Assembly: GCF_000211815.1 (NCBI RefSeq)
Contig: NZ_GL890973.1
Location: 56,231-120,230 of the forward strand
Source of the DNA: Moorena producens 3L
GTDB taxonomy: Bacteria > Cyanobacteriota > Cyanobacteriia > Cyanobacteriales > Coleofasciculaceae
Direction of reading: 5' to 3'
DNA length: 64,000 bases
Shown here: positions 17,514-25,918 of the stretch, piece by piece
Position numbering within the stretch: the stretch's first letter is position 1
Layout: each line of letters starts with the position of its first letter
Position numbers and translations under genes: made by a program
Notes under the pieces: model-generated
Database searches by the model: none
Seen by the model: the letters and a program-made list of their open reading frames with translations, nothing else
What the model was told of the DNA's origin: nothing

Positions 17514-18395
17514 ATGGTGCATACTATGAATCGTGATGAATTCCTAAAACGCTACGAAGCTGGTGAAAGAGATTTTTCTGGTATTAATTTGAAAAAGGCT
17601 AACTTAAAAAGTACTAATTTCAAGGGTGTTTGTCTAAAAAATGCGGACTTGAGTAATGCTGATTTAGAGGAAGCTACTTGGGATGATGTAGATCTAAGTC
17701 ATGCTAACTTGAGGAATGCTTACCTATACGAAACCACTATCGAAAATTCTAACCTTACTAAGGCTAACTTGAGTCATATAGTAGCCTCTGAATCAACCTT
17801 GGAAAACTGTGATTTTAGTGGTACTGATCTGAGTTATGCGGATTTATCTGTAATCTATATAGCTACTAGTAAGCTCAGGGATGCCAATTTTAGTTATGCT
17901 ACCTTATGTGAGGTTTACGTAGGTGATTCTGACCTGAGCAATGCTAACCTCAGTTATGCCCGTATGCTAGGGGTTGATGGCTGGAAAAAAGCTGACCTGA
18001 GTAGTATAAATTTTACCAAAGCTATCTATACGTCATACACTGAGTTTCCGACTGGATTTAACCCATCAAAAGCCGGAGCAATCTTTATTTGTGCCGAGGC
18101 TGACTTAAGCGGTTTAGACTTGAAAAATGTCAACCTAGGTTATGAAGAACTGTGTGGCGCTAACCTTAGTCATGCTAATTTGAGTGGTGCAAGACTGTAT
18201 AATACTGACTTGAGAGCCGCCAACCTAAGTTATGCCAATTTAGAAGGTGTTGACTTTCATGATGCTGATTTGAGTGAGGCTAATTTCAGCCATGCTAATC
18301 TTAAAAAGGCTAAATTAGCTAAGGCTGACTTAAATGATGCTATTTTCTGTAACACTATTATGCCTAATGGCAGGATTAAAAATAATAATTGTTAG
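17514..18395 (+). CDS. Pentapeptide-repeat protein
   Basis: The 293-residue protein is built almost entirely of A(D/N)LSN-type pentapeptides, which form a right-handed quadrilateral beta-helix. After a short N-terminal segment (MVHTMNRDEFLKRYEAGERDF) repeats run from about residue 22 to 160 and again from about 195 to 285, with a non-repeat interruption (YTSYTEFPTGFNPSKAGAIF) between. A second Met at residue 5 (17526) is an equally plausible start. No signal peptide or catalytic domain is present. Pentapeptide proteins are abundant in cyanobacteria and mostly uncharacterised; nothing here identifies a gyrase-protection type. Confidence 0.9.
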   Translation: MVHTMNRDEFLKRYEAGERDFSGINLKKANLKSTNFKGVCLKNADLSNADLEEATWDDVDLSHANLRNAYLYETTIENSNLTKANLSHIVASESTLENCDFSGTDLSYADLSVIYIATSKLRDANFSYATLCEVYVGDSDLSNANLSYARMLGVDGWKKADLSSINFTKAIYTSYTEFPTGFNPSKAGAIFICAEADLSGLDLKNVNLGYEELCGANLSHANLSGARLYNTDLRAANLSYANLEGVDFHDADLSEANFSHANLKKAKLAKADLNDAIFCNTIMPNGRIKNNNC

Positions 18396-18738
18396 CTAGA
18401 TCAATCCAGCTCAGTGAGAAGATAATTATTGGTAATGGGTAATGGCTAATTTTGATTACTCCCGTACCATTGGCTTTCCTTATCAAAGCAGTGATTTTCT
18501 TTTCCTTAGACCATTCTTTGAGGCGTTGCTTAATAATGGAATGATTTGAATAGTTTTGTGGAATGGGCATCTTGCCCGTTCCTGACGGTGCGACCCGTGG
18601 CGAATTTAATTCTTAATGGGTCAAGCGCACCGGATCTTTTTGGGCAGGCAGGATGTCCACCCCACTCATATTCATTGATTGATTCAGCAACGCCACATTT
18701 TTAGCCAATCATACCTTAATTCAGCAACGCCAAATTTC
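18396..18738. repeat. Intergenic region with a GGTGCG/CGCACC palindrome
   Basis: No gene is seen. A copy of palindrome family P1 lies at 18587-18631: left arm GGTGCGACCCGTGGCGAATT, right arm ending GGGTCAAGCGCACC. A small hairpin (GGGCATCTTGCCC) precedes it at about 18564-18576. Short direct repeats (TTCAGCAACGCCA) occur at about 18684 and 18720. Confidence 0.75.
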
Positions 18739-21639
18739 TCAATTGCGCAGAATCAACCGTTGCCGATGAACATGCAACAAACGAAACTCCCGCTGCGCCA
18801 CCTGCTCCAACATATAAATAATGTGCTCTGGTCGCAACATCGTGCCATCATTCAAACAACTCCCCACATACCGCAAAACCACCCCAGACTCCGCAACCTC
18901 CTCTTCACCATCTTTGGATTTTTGGGGTTCGATCACCTCGAAGTCAAATAAGCGATCGCATAAATTCACCCACTGCTTCTTCCCCGACTTCGTAAACCGC
19001 TCCCACCAAATTTCCTTACTACCTTTGATTGCTTCAATCCAACCCTGCCACTCTTCCCAAGACGCTTCTGATATTACCTCAACTCGAATCAAATACTCAG
19101 CTCTCTCCAACAGCTGAGTTCCCGCAGGTTCCTTCAAATCCACTGCTTCAACCCCATACACCGGAATCTCTTTAGGCAACTGAGACACCAGCCTTTCCCT
19201 AAACTCCTCAACTGGCATTTTCTCAGTTAACTCAAACTCCACAATCTCCCCACTGCTAGACGCTCCCAAGGGCAACGCATTAGCAATCATAATCCGAGCA
19301 TTAGCCCGAAACCCCCCACTATATCGAATTGGCAGTGACGCCCGTCTTACTGCTCTCTCAAACAGACTTGCCAAATCCAGATGACCCAACAAGGTCATAT
19401 CCCCCAACTTCCCAAAGCAAACCCGCAGCCGCTGATCCTTATTAGTATTGGGTTTAAAGTGACCAGCAAATTGCGGAATCTGTGGCGGCTCAATCACTAC
19501 ATTATGACCAAAATCAATCCCACACACACCACAGTGAGAACACCCATCAAAGGAACAATCCGGTACCGTTGCTGCATCTAACGCCCGTTGTAAATCTTCC
19601 TTGAGCCAATTCTTATCAATTCCCGTATCAATATGATCCCAAGGCAAGGGAGCATCAAGGGCGTTAAGGGTTGACGGTTGAAGGTTAGCTGGTTGAAGGT
19701 TAGCTGGTTGAAGGTTAGAAGGTTGAAGGTTAGAAGGTTGAAGGTTAGAAGGTTGAAGGTTAGAAGGTTGAAGGTTAGTTGGTTGAAGGTTAGTTGGTTG
19801 AAGGTTAGCTGGTTGAAGGTTAGTTGGTTGTCGGTTAGTTGGTTGTCGGTTAGTTGGTTGTAGGTTAGCTGGTTGTAGGTTAGCTGGTTGCTCTGAACTT
19901 TCAACCTTGGCCTTTTGGCCACGCTTCGCGAACAACCTTCCAACTTGCAACTCTTCTACACCCGCCATCACGTTCCATTCGCCATTTTCTACTTGGCGAT
20001 ATTTCCAGGTCAGACCTGATGAAGCGATCGCATTTTCCCAAGCAGCAAATGCCCGATCCAAGCTTTCCATCCAGGAGTCCATCCCTGCCCCCAATTCCCA
20101 AGCACGGCGCACCACCGCACTTAAGCGTCTGTCACCCCGTCCCACGAAATCTTCCATGGCCGAAATCCGAACATCGGTGTAATTAACCTTCACCCCCCTG
20201 ATCTGACCAAATACTTGTTTGAGTAATTCCTGCTTGCGTTCAAACTCCGAAGTCGATACGGAATGCCACTGGAATGGGGTGTGAGGTTTTGGGGTAAAAT
20301 TAGAAACAGTTATGTTAAACTTAATGGTTTTTCTGCCTTTAGCACGGCACTCCTGCTGCAACCAACGCACCGTTTCCGCAATCCCCAACACATCCATATC
20401 CGTTTCACCGGGCAAACCAATCATAAAATAGAGCTTGACTTTCTCCCAGCCTTGCTCAAATGCCGTCTTTACTCCCCTGAGCAGTTCTTCATTAGTCAGT
20501 CCCTTATTAACAATATCCCGCATCCGCTGAGTTCCTGCTTCTGGGGCAAAGGTCAAGCCACTCTGCCGATTGCCCCCTAGGATATTGGCAATATTCTCAT
20601 CAAAGCGGTCTACCCGCTGACTCGGTAGGGACAAGGAAATATTCTGATCCTTAAGACGATTTTTGATTTCCATCCCCACCGCTGGTAGAGCCAGGTAATC
20701 CGAACAACTCAGGGATAGAAGGGAAAACTCGTTATACCCTGTAGCACGCATCCCTTGTTCAATAGCTTCCACCACTTTTTCTGGTTCCACATCCCGCGCT
20801 GGTCGAGTCAGCATCCCAGGTTGGCAGAAGCGACAACCCCGAGTACAGCCCCGTCGCACTTCGATCTTGAGTCGGTCATGAACCGTTTGGATATAGGGTA
20901 CTAGTCCAATAGCATAGGCAGGCATCGGTGTAGCCACACGCCGCAAAATCCGCTTCGGCACATCAGGGCGGTTGGGTTTAACTGAGCCATCCTCAGTCAT
21001 ATCATAGAATTGGGGGACATACACCCCTGGTATCTGAGCCAAATCCAGGAGTAACGCTTCTCGACTTAAGCCAGCTGCTTTGCCTTCTTCGATTACTAAG
21101 CCAATCTCTGGCAACAATTCTTCCCCATCGCCAAGATCAACAAAATCTAAGAAATCAGCATAGGGTTCAGGATTCGATGTCGCCGTTTGTCCACCTGCAA
21201 AAATTAGGGGTATTTCCGATATATCAAACTGAGCACGGTCTTTCCAGGTCAGGGGAATTCCTCCCAAATCCAACATTTCCAAGATGTTGGTTGCCCCTAA
21301 TTCATAGCTAAGGCTAAAGCCAATAATATCAAAATCTTTCAGAGGTCGCCGATTCTCGACAGCAAACAGAGGGGTTTGAGTGGAACGTAATTTAGCTGCC
21401 AAGTCTGGGGCAGGTAGATAGGCGCGATCGCATAATTGCCTAGGTTGATAATTCAATATATTGTAGAGGATGATATGGCCTAAGTTAGAAGCCCCCACTT
21501 CATAGATTTCTGGATAAGTCAATACCCAGCGTACCTCAGCTTCTTCCCAAGGTTTATGGACTGCTCCCAACTCGTTACCTAAGTAACGGGCTGGTCTGTT
21601 GATGTCTGGTGTTAATATTTCCTCTACAGTGATTGCCAT
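18739..21639 (-). CDS. B12-binding-type radical SAM protein fused to DUF2344
   Basis: The protein resembles the TIGR03960-type radical SAM family fused to a DUF2344 domain. Residues 1-230 resemble the B12-binding-like N-terminal part (MAITVEEILTPDINRPARYLGNE). The radical SAM cluster motif is CTRGCRFC at about residues 262-269, followed by FAPEAGTQRMRDIVNKGLTN and MIGLPGETDMDVLGIAE. Residues about 584-658 are an inserted linker of about 15 QPxNL units encoded by a 15-bp minisatellite. Then comes a Cys-rich segment (CSFDGCSHCGVCGIDF) and the DUF2344 region (RLRVCFGKLGDMTLLGHLDL) to the end. The exact substrate is unknown to me; DUF2344 proteins have been linked to tRNA or rRNA modification only loosely. 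The 966-residue length exceeds the usual 860-880 by about the size of the linker. Confidence 0.9.
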   Translation of the reverse strand: MAITVEEILTPDINRPARYLGNELGAVHKPWEEAEVRWVLTYPEIYEVGASNLGHIILYNILNYQPRQLCDRAYLPAPDLAAKLRSTQTPLFAVENRRPLKDFDIIGFSLSYELGATNILEMLDLGGIPLTWKDRAQFDISEIPLIFAGGQTATSNPEPYADFLDFVDLGDGEELLPEIGLVIEEGKAAGLSREALLLDLAQIPGVYVPQFYDMTEDGSVKPNRPDVPKRILRRVATPMPAYAIGLVPYIQTVHDRLKIEVRRGCTRGCRFCQPGMLTRPARDVEPEKVVEAIEQGMRATGYNEFSLLSLSCSDYLALPAVGMEIKNRLKDQNISLSLPSQRVDRFDENIANILGGNRQSGLTFAPEAGTQRMRDIVNKGLTNEELLRGVKTAFEQGWEKVKLYFMIGLPGETDMDVLGIAETVRWLQQECRAKGRKTIKFNITVSNFTPKPHTPFQWHSVSTSEFERKQELLKQVFGQIRGVKVNYTDVRISAMEDFVGRGDRRLSAVVRRAWELGAGMDSWMESLDRAFAAWENAIASSGLTWKYRQVENGEWNVMAGVEELQVGRLFAKRGQKAKVESSEQPANLQPANLQPTNRQPTNRQPTNLQPANLQPTNLQPTNLQPSNLQPSNLQPSNLQPSNLQPANLQPANLQPSTLNALDAPLPWDHIDTGIDKNWLKEDLQRALDAATVPDCSFDGCSHCGVCGIDFGHNVVIEPPQIPQFAGHFKPNTNKDQRLRVCFGKLGDMTLLGHLDLASLFERAVRRASLPIRYSGGFRANARIMIANALPLGASSSGEIVEFELTEKMPVEEFRERLVSQLPKEIPVYGVEAVDLKEPAGTQLLERAEYLIRVEVISEASWEEWQGWIEAIKGSKEIWWERFTKSGKKQWVNLCDRLFDFEVIEPQKSKDGEEEVAESGVVLRYVGSCLNDGTMLRPEHIIYMLEQVAQREFRLLHVHRQRLILRN
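19672..19890. repeat. 15-bp minisatellite inside the radical SAM gene
   Basis: About 15 copies of a 15-bp unit (plus strand AAGGTTAGCTGGTTG with AGA/AGT/TCG variants) lie within the radical SAM/DUF2344 gene. The unit encodes QPANL/QPTNL/QPSNL/QPTNR, keeping the frame. Because 15 is a multiple of 3, other frames are open too and produce artefactual ORFs on both strands. Confidence 0.95.
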
Positions 21640-21885
21640 AGAAACTTTATTACTGCTTTCAATGCAGTTAACCCTGATCCACCTTTGATTTTATCAGTAC
21701 TCAGGCTAGAGATAAGGGGGTGAAGGTGGATGAAGTGAGGGAGATAATAACCACCATACTTCTTAACTGGTATTTCCCTATCTCCTCCCATCATCATCGC
21801 TGTAAGCACTTAATCTTCCCAAGATTTCCTATGATTTTGCTGCACTCAGAGCCATTGAGTTAGCTTCCCAACCTACTCCAACCCC

Positions 21886-22233
21886 CTAGAGGGCTGTAGC
21901 AAAAGCCTCATGGCTGTCAAAAATCTCAAACACCCCATCTAATTTAGTTAGCTCCAGCATAATTCGAATTGAAGGAGCTACGGAGCAAAGACCAAAGCGC
22001 CTCTCTAGACTTCTTGCTAGCTTCAGACCATGAATTAAGGCCATTAAGCCAGCACTGTCGAGAGACTCTAACTGATGCATATCAACCAACAAAGCCGAAT
22101 CCTCAGCAGCCACCACAGCTTCTGTCAACTGACTTTTAAACTCAATTGCATTAGAAGCGTTAATATGACCGGAAGGTTGAATAATTCTTAATTTTGCACT
22201 CAGGGTCGCCTGTGTCATGAGTAGACTCCTCAC
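21886..22233 (-). CDS. STAS-domain protein (anti-sigma factor antagonist type)
   Basis: A single STAS domain of 115 residues. The phosphorylatable-serine motif is LDSAGLMALIHGL near residues 58-70, in the place of the SpoIIAA/RsbV DSxG site, preceded by ALLVDMHQLES. In this family phosphorylation of that Ser by a partner kinase controls binding to an anti-sigma factor or other partner. The start could be Met 1 (22233) or Met 6 (MTQATLSAKLRI). No kinase or phosphatase gene is adjacent, so its partner is unknown. Confidence 0.88.
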   Translation of the reverse strand: MRSLLMTQATLSAKLRIIQPSGHINASNAIEFKSQLTEAVVAAEDSALLVDMHQLESLDSAGLMALIHGLKLARSLERRFGLCSVAPSIRIMLELTKLDGVFEIFDSHEAFATAL

Positions 22234-22994
22234 TTGGTCAAATCCAATAAAATTTTATAGAGAATATATTGAAGATAGTATGGAATTTCGCTAATTCCAT
22301 ACCACTTCTGATAGACTTTGCCGAATCTTTACAGATTGCTAATGGTTTTTGAAATCTTCATTAAACTTACCATCAAAATGTATCATATATTACTTTTTTT
22401 CAAGTTAAGTAATTTATTTTTCATTTCCGATGGTCTAAGTTGCTAAGAGCATGGCTCAGTTGATGCCTATAAGTAGGGATTAAATTTTAATAATTTTTGT
22501 TACGTTAACTAAATAGAGCTGCCCTGACATAGAAATATAATACTTTTTGTTATAGGCTTGAGCCAAATGTTTAGCCTTAGATAAGTATAACGTTAACTAG
22601 GGTGTAGAGGCAAGTAGTACTAAGCAGTATGTCCTTATAACTGCCTTAGGTGCGCTTGACCCATTAAGAATTAAATTCGCACCTATTGGTGCGCGCCTCC
22701 AAGGGCGAATAAATCGCCCTTGGGTCGCACCTATTGGCTTTGCCAACGCTACGCGAACGGGTCGCACCTAAACTTCAATACCTCTAACCCTTGAAACGGC
22801 ATAGCTTCTTCCGTTGAGGTTAAGCTTTCTGAGTTAAGTCCAAAAGGCATATAATATATATGTAATATATATGTCAGAGAGTACCAATCCACCTCATCAG
22901 TGATTTAGATCACATCCCAATAAGATAAAGATCACTATAGTGGCTAGTAATTTCAGAAGACAATAAAGTTATATGGAATTGTGGGTAAGTAATT
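22234..22994. repeat. Intergenic region with compound P1 palindromes
   Basis: No gene is supported in this 760-bp region between divergent genes. Positions 22649-22768 hold three successive GGTGCG...CGCACC-type units: 22649-22683, 22688-22731 (inner hairpin AAGGGCGAATAAATCGCCCTT) and a third ending at about 22768 that includes CGCTACGCGAAC. The rest is AT-rich with short ATATAT alternations at about 22850-22875. Confidence 0.75.
22900..22913. promoter_or_regulatory. Possible CRP/SYCRP1-type site and neighbouring palindrome
   Basis: GTGATTTAGATCAC is a GTGA-N6-TCAC dyad, the core of CRP-family cAMP receptor sites (SYCRP1 in cyanobacteria). Twenty bp downstream is a second palindrome CACTATAGTG (22933-22942). 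Both lie 50-95 bp upstream of the 64-residue gene at 22995. Function is inferred from sequence only. Confidence 0.4.
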
Positions 22995-23189
22995 GTGAAA
23001 ACTACATTTGTTATTCGTCAACTAGTAGAAAAAGCCCTCTATATTAGGAAATTGACTCCTGATATAGAAAATGCAATTAACTACGAACTAACTCAAACTG
23101 GTTACATCTCTGATGTGGATTACGAAGCACTGGAATTATTAATGTCTGAGATGGATGCTGGTCGTGTACAGCTAGTTCCGAGTCACTAG
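22995..23189 (+). CDS. Small conserved cyanobacterial-type protein
   Basis: A 64-residue acidic protein (MKTTFVIRQLVEKALYIRKL ... ELLMSEMDAGRVQLVPSH). It has no transmembrane segment, signal peptide or Cys pair. The sequence reads as a compact all-helical protein and shows coding-like amino-acid use. I do not recognise a named family, although short proteins with this DVDYEALELLMSEM style occur in cyanobacteria. Upstream are two candidate operator dyads. Function unknown. Confidence 0.7.
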   Translation: MKTTFVIRQLVEKALYIRKLTPDIENAINYELTQTGYISDVDYEALELLMSEMDAGRVQLVPSH

Positions 23190-23429
23190 AAAAAGTGGTT
23201 ATAAACTAAGGCTAGACCAGCTCGGAGGCTTGGTAACTACTCCATGACTTTTAGCCATGACTTTTAGCCATGACTTTCAGGGTTGGGGCAAGCTCTGACA
23301 GCTACATGTGGCAAAACCCCTACAACTTTAGTTTACTCTCCTAAGGGGTCTGACTTGCTACTGCTTGAGTCGTGATCAGATCACCATTGAGTTGGCAAAG
23401 TCCTATTACCGATTAACCATTAAAAAAAC

Positions 23430-23825
23430 TTAAAACTTTTCAGGATAAGCTTGCCAAACTGCACAGATAAAATAACTTAGTTGCTGGCGAGCATCAGGGT
23501 CACTTTCTACATTGACATCAGGGTCATCTAACCGAACCAAGAGGGGAATTACTTCAGTGTCTAAGGCTAGTCGTAATAAACTCGCTGGCCAAAGTAAATC
23601 CGGTCCAGAGCGTAGGTCGTAAAGAGTAAGCTGTTCAGGGAGTTCCACTGGCACAGGCTCTTGACTATGCAAGGTGACCAATATCATAGAACGCACCCAA
23701 CACATTTGTCGCGATGACACAAATTCGATCACTTCAGCGTATAAACGAGTATTGTCATGCTCTAAACAAATAATCTGATGAGGCTGGAACTCGTAAACCA
23801 AACTCCTTGATAGGTCTTTATTCAC
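23430..23825 (-). CDS. Conserved hypothetical protein
   Basis: A 131-residue soluble protein beginning MNKDLSRSLVYEFQPHQIICLEHDNTRLYAEVIEFVSSRQ. The N-terminal half is predicted beta-rich with a WVRSMIL core; the C-terminus is helical (ARQQLSYFICAVWQAYPEKF). There are no membrane segments or recognisable catalytic motif. It appears to be a cyanobacterial lineage protein of unknown function. It stands alone between short intergenic regions without repeats. Confidence 0.75.
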   Translation of the reverse strand: MNKDLSRSLVYEFQPHQIICLEHDNTRLYAEVIEFVSSRQMCWVRSMILVTLHSQEPVPVELPEQLTLYDLRSGPDLLWPASLLRLALDTEVIPLLVRLDDPDVNVESDPDARQQLSYFICAVWQAYPEKF

Positions 23826-24010
23826 CAGGCATCAATTCCTAAATTGAGTCATTGCGATACAATATAATGTTCATATTACCAGTTTGGTTAACGGGGGTAT
23901 TAGACCCAGATTTGCCATGACTGGAAGTCAGAGGCTGTCTCACTGCTCATCTTTGCTATGATGTATTAATTCAACTTAGTCTCAATAGATTTAATACCAT
24001 AGCATAGATT

Positions 24011-24355
24011 ATGAAAGTCCAAGTTTCAGTCGTGTTTAGCAATCCCGTGGATTTCGTTAATTTTTCTCATCAGGCACTGCCTCGATTTTGCGTCGATCTG
24101 CCTTTTAAACCTCGCGCTATCCCAGTTGAAGAACTGTTGCCCAACGTCCCTATGATTGATAGCAATTCAGACGATTGGACAACAGACCTGCCCTTCGAGC
24201 AAATAGAATACAAGGAAGAAGGAGCAGAGGAATATGCCAAAATGGTAGTAGTAGTGGAAATCCCACAGGATGATATGCCCTTGTTTGAAGATGTAGTTAA
24301 GTCGTTTGGGGGAAAGATTATGCCATCAGAGGGGTTGGATGTAATGGACATGTAG
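24011..24355 (+). CDS. Hypothetical acidic protein
   Basis: A 114-residue acidic protein (MKVQVSVVFSNPVDFVNFSH ... GGKIMPSEGLDVMDM). It contains an acidic central stretch (EQIEYKEEGAEEYAKM) and a VVVVEIPQDDMPLFEDVV strand-helix. No membrane helix, signal peptide or Cys motif is seen. The ATG follows a T-rich leader with no strong Shine-Dalgarno. I do not recognise the family. Confidence 0.65.
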   Translation: MKVQVSVVFSNPVDFVNFSHQALPRFCVDLPFKPRAIPVEELLPNVPMIDSNSDDWTTDLPFEQIEYKEEGAEEYAKMVVVVEIPQDDMPLFEDVVKSFGGKIMPSEGLDVMDM

Positions 24356-24497
24356 TGGACATGTAGTTTACACCCCATATCTTACCCATAACCTGGCTTG
24401 TAGATCATAGAAATTCCTTGTTAATCTTGATCGAAAATTCAAGACTATCACAAAATATGTTTGAAGGAAAAATAGTCTGGAATACACAAGGAATGAA

Positions 24498-25691
24498 ATG
24501 ACCTCTAAGCAGGATAAACCTGAGGTGGCTAAAATCCTCGAACCATTCAAACTCGCATTGGCTGAGCATCTGAGTAACCCTGATGTTGTCTTAGACGAGG
24601 TACTGGCATGGACTGGCTCTCAGCCTTTTTTGACCCAGAAGCTTTGTCAAGTTATCCTTGACTCTAAATCTCCCATCCCTGTTGGTGAGGAAGCTCTCAA
24701 AGTCGAAGAACTAGTCAAAACTCACTTCGTTGAAAATTGGGAAACTCAGGAAGCCGCTGAACTTCTGCAAGATATTCGTAGTTTCTTGCTCGAAGAACAA
24801 TTCCTGCGGCTATATCAGAAAATTTTGCAGGGAGTCATGATGGCAAATGACAGTTGGGAACAAAAAGTGTTGCTCAACTCCGGTGTGGTGATTAACCAGG
24901 GGGGAAATTTAAAAGTTTCTAACCGTATTTATGAGGTTGTTTTTAATCACAGCTGGGTAGCTCAAGAGTTAGCACAGTTGACCAGTACAGACTATTGGTT
25001 GGCATCTGAGCTGACGACAGATGCTACTGATCAAGCCATCGCCATTGCTTTTCCTAACCTACCAATCACCCCAGTTACTCAAGACCAAGATCTCACAACT
25101 GACCAGCCTAAACACTCAGAGCTGACAACTGATGAACCCAAACACCCAGATCTAACAACTGACGAGCCCAACCAATCAACTGTAGTACCTTTAGAGCCAG
25201 ACCAAGCCACAACCTTGGCTACCTCATCAGCTAGCAGAATCCCATCACCCATTAGTTTTTGGGGTGGCTTGATCGCCTTGTTTCTAGTCATTACCTTTGG
25301 TGTATTTCAGTGTACTAGTGCTAGAAGAGCAGACGATCAACTAAAAAACCTTGCTTCTGAGGACATATGCAGACGCCAATTTACTACCAGAAAAGAACAA
25401 ATAGAGCAACTTAGAAAGATAAAGAGTCAAAATAGTGCTTTTCCCAAGCTATGTCAGTCAATGTTAGATCAATTGCAGTTTTCCTATGCTATAGAAGAGC
25501 TCGCTAGTCAAGGTGAATTCAAGCAAGCTACTATAAATCTTTGTAAAGTATCAGAGCGTTACTACCAGTTTAAACAAAAATCTCTTCCACGTTTTTTCCG
25601 TCGATGGGATAGGAATAATGAGAATTATGCTAATTGGTTGAGAAACTATCTAATAAAATTAGATTGTCCAGCTGCTAAATATTTGGGGTAA
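24498..25691 (+). CDS. Membrane-anchored protein with AAA-like (AAA_35-type) C-terminal module, no P-loop
   Basis: A 397-residue protein. Residues about 25-175 resemble the part of cyanobacterial AAA-like (PF14516-type) signalling proteins that follows the ATPase core: LAWTGSQPFLTQKLCQVILD, then a winged-helix-like ENWETQEAAELLQDIRSFLL and SNRIYEVVFNHSWVAQEL. The Walker A and B motifs of the family are absent, so this module alone cannot bind ATP in the usual way. A Thr/Pro-rich repeat (TTDQPKHSELTTDEPKHPDL) occupies about residues 195-230, one transmembrane helix lies at about 252-272 (WGGLIALFLVITFGVFQC), and a helical C-terminal domain follows. It may be a truncated or adaptor form. The start has an AAGGAATG leader. 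Confidence 0.75.
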   Translation: MTSKQDKPEVAKILEPFKLALAEHLSNPDVVLDEVLAWTGSQPFLTQKLCQVILDSKSPIPVGEEALKVEELVKTHFVENWETQEAAELLQDIRSFLLEEQFLRLYQKILQGVMMANDSWEQKVLLNSGVVINQGGNLKVSNRIYEVVFNHSWVAQELAQLTSTDYWLASELTTDATDQAIAIAFPNLPITPVTQDQDLTTDQPKHSELTTDEPKHPDLTTDEPNQSTVVPLEPDQATTLATSSASRIPSPISFWGGLIALFLVITFGVFQCTSARRADDQLKNLASEDICRRQFTTRKEQIEQLRKIKSQNSAFPKLCQSMLDQLQFSYAIEELASQGEFKQATINLCKVSERYYQFKQKSLPRFFRRWDRNNENYANWLRNYLIKLDCPAAKYLG

Positions 25692-25918
25692 TCAATTGTT
25701 AAATTGTTAAATTGTTAAATTAAATTGTTAAATCAGTAGTTGTGGCAACAGGGAACAGGGAATAGGAAATTCATGCATGGATTTTTAGCAAACAGTTAAC
25801 TAAATAACTAATTAATTTAACTAATTAATCTAACTTAATAGACTGGTTTTAGTCAATAAAAATTTATTTTATTGCCTACTTTTAAAGACTTAGCTATTTA
25901 CTGATAAGCCAGATTCTT

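Noticed and set aside
13889..18395. Neighbours of the vault-protein gene as functional partners
   Set aside because: The zinc-ribbon and pentapeptide-repeat genes are on the opposite strand with long spacers and no link to known vault components, so a shared system cannot be claimed from this window.
19578..19943. Open frames on both strands over the radical SAM repeat (WLKV-type and NQLT-type repeats)
   Set aside because: They arise because the 15-bp unit keeps all frames open. The radical SAM frame on the minus strand is the one with family motifs on both sides.
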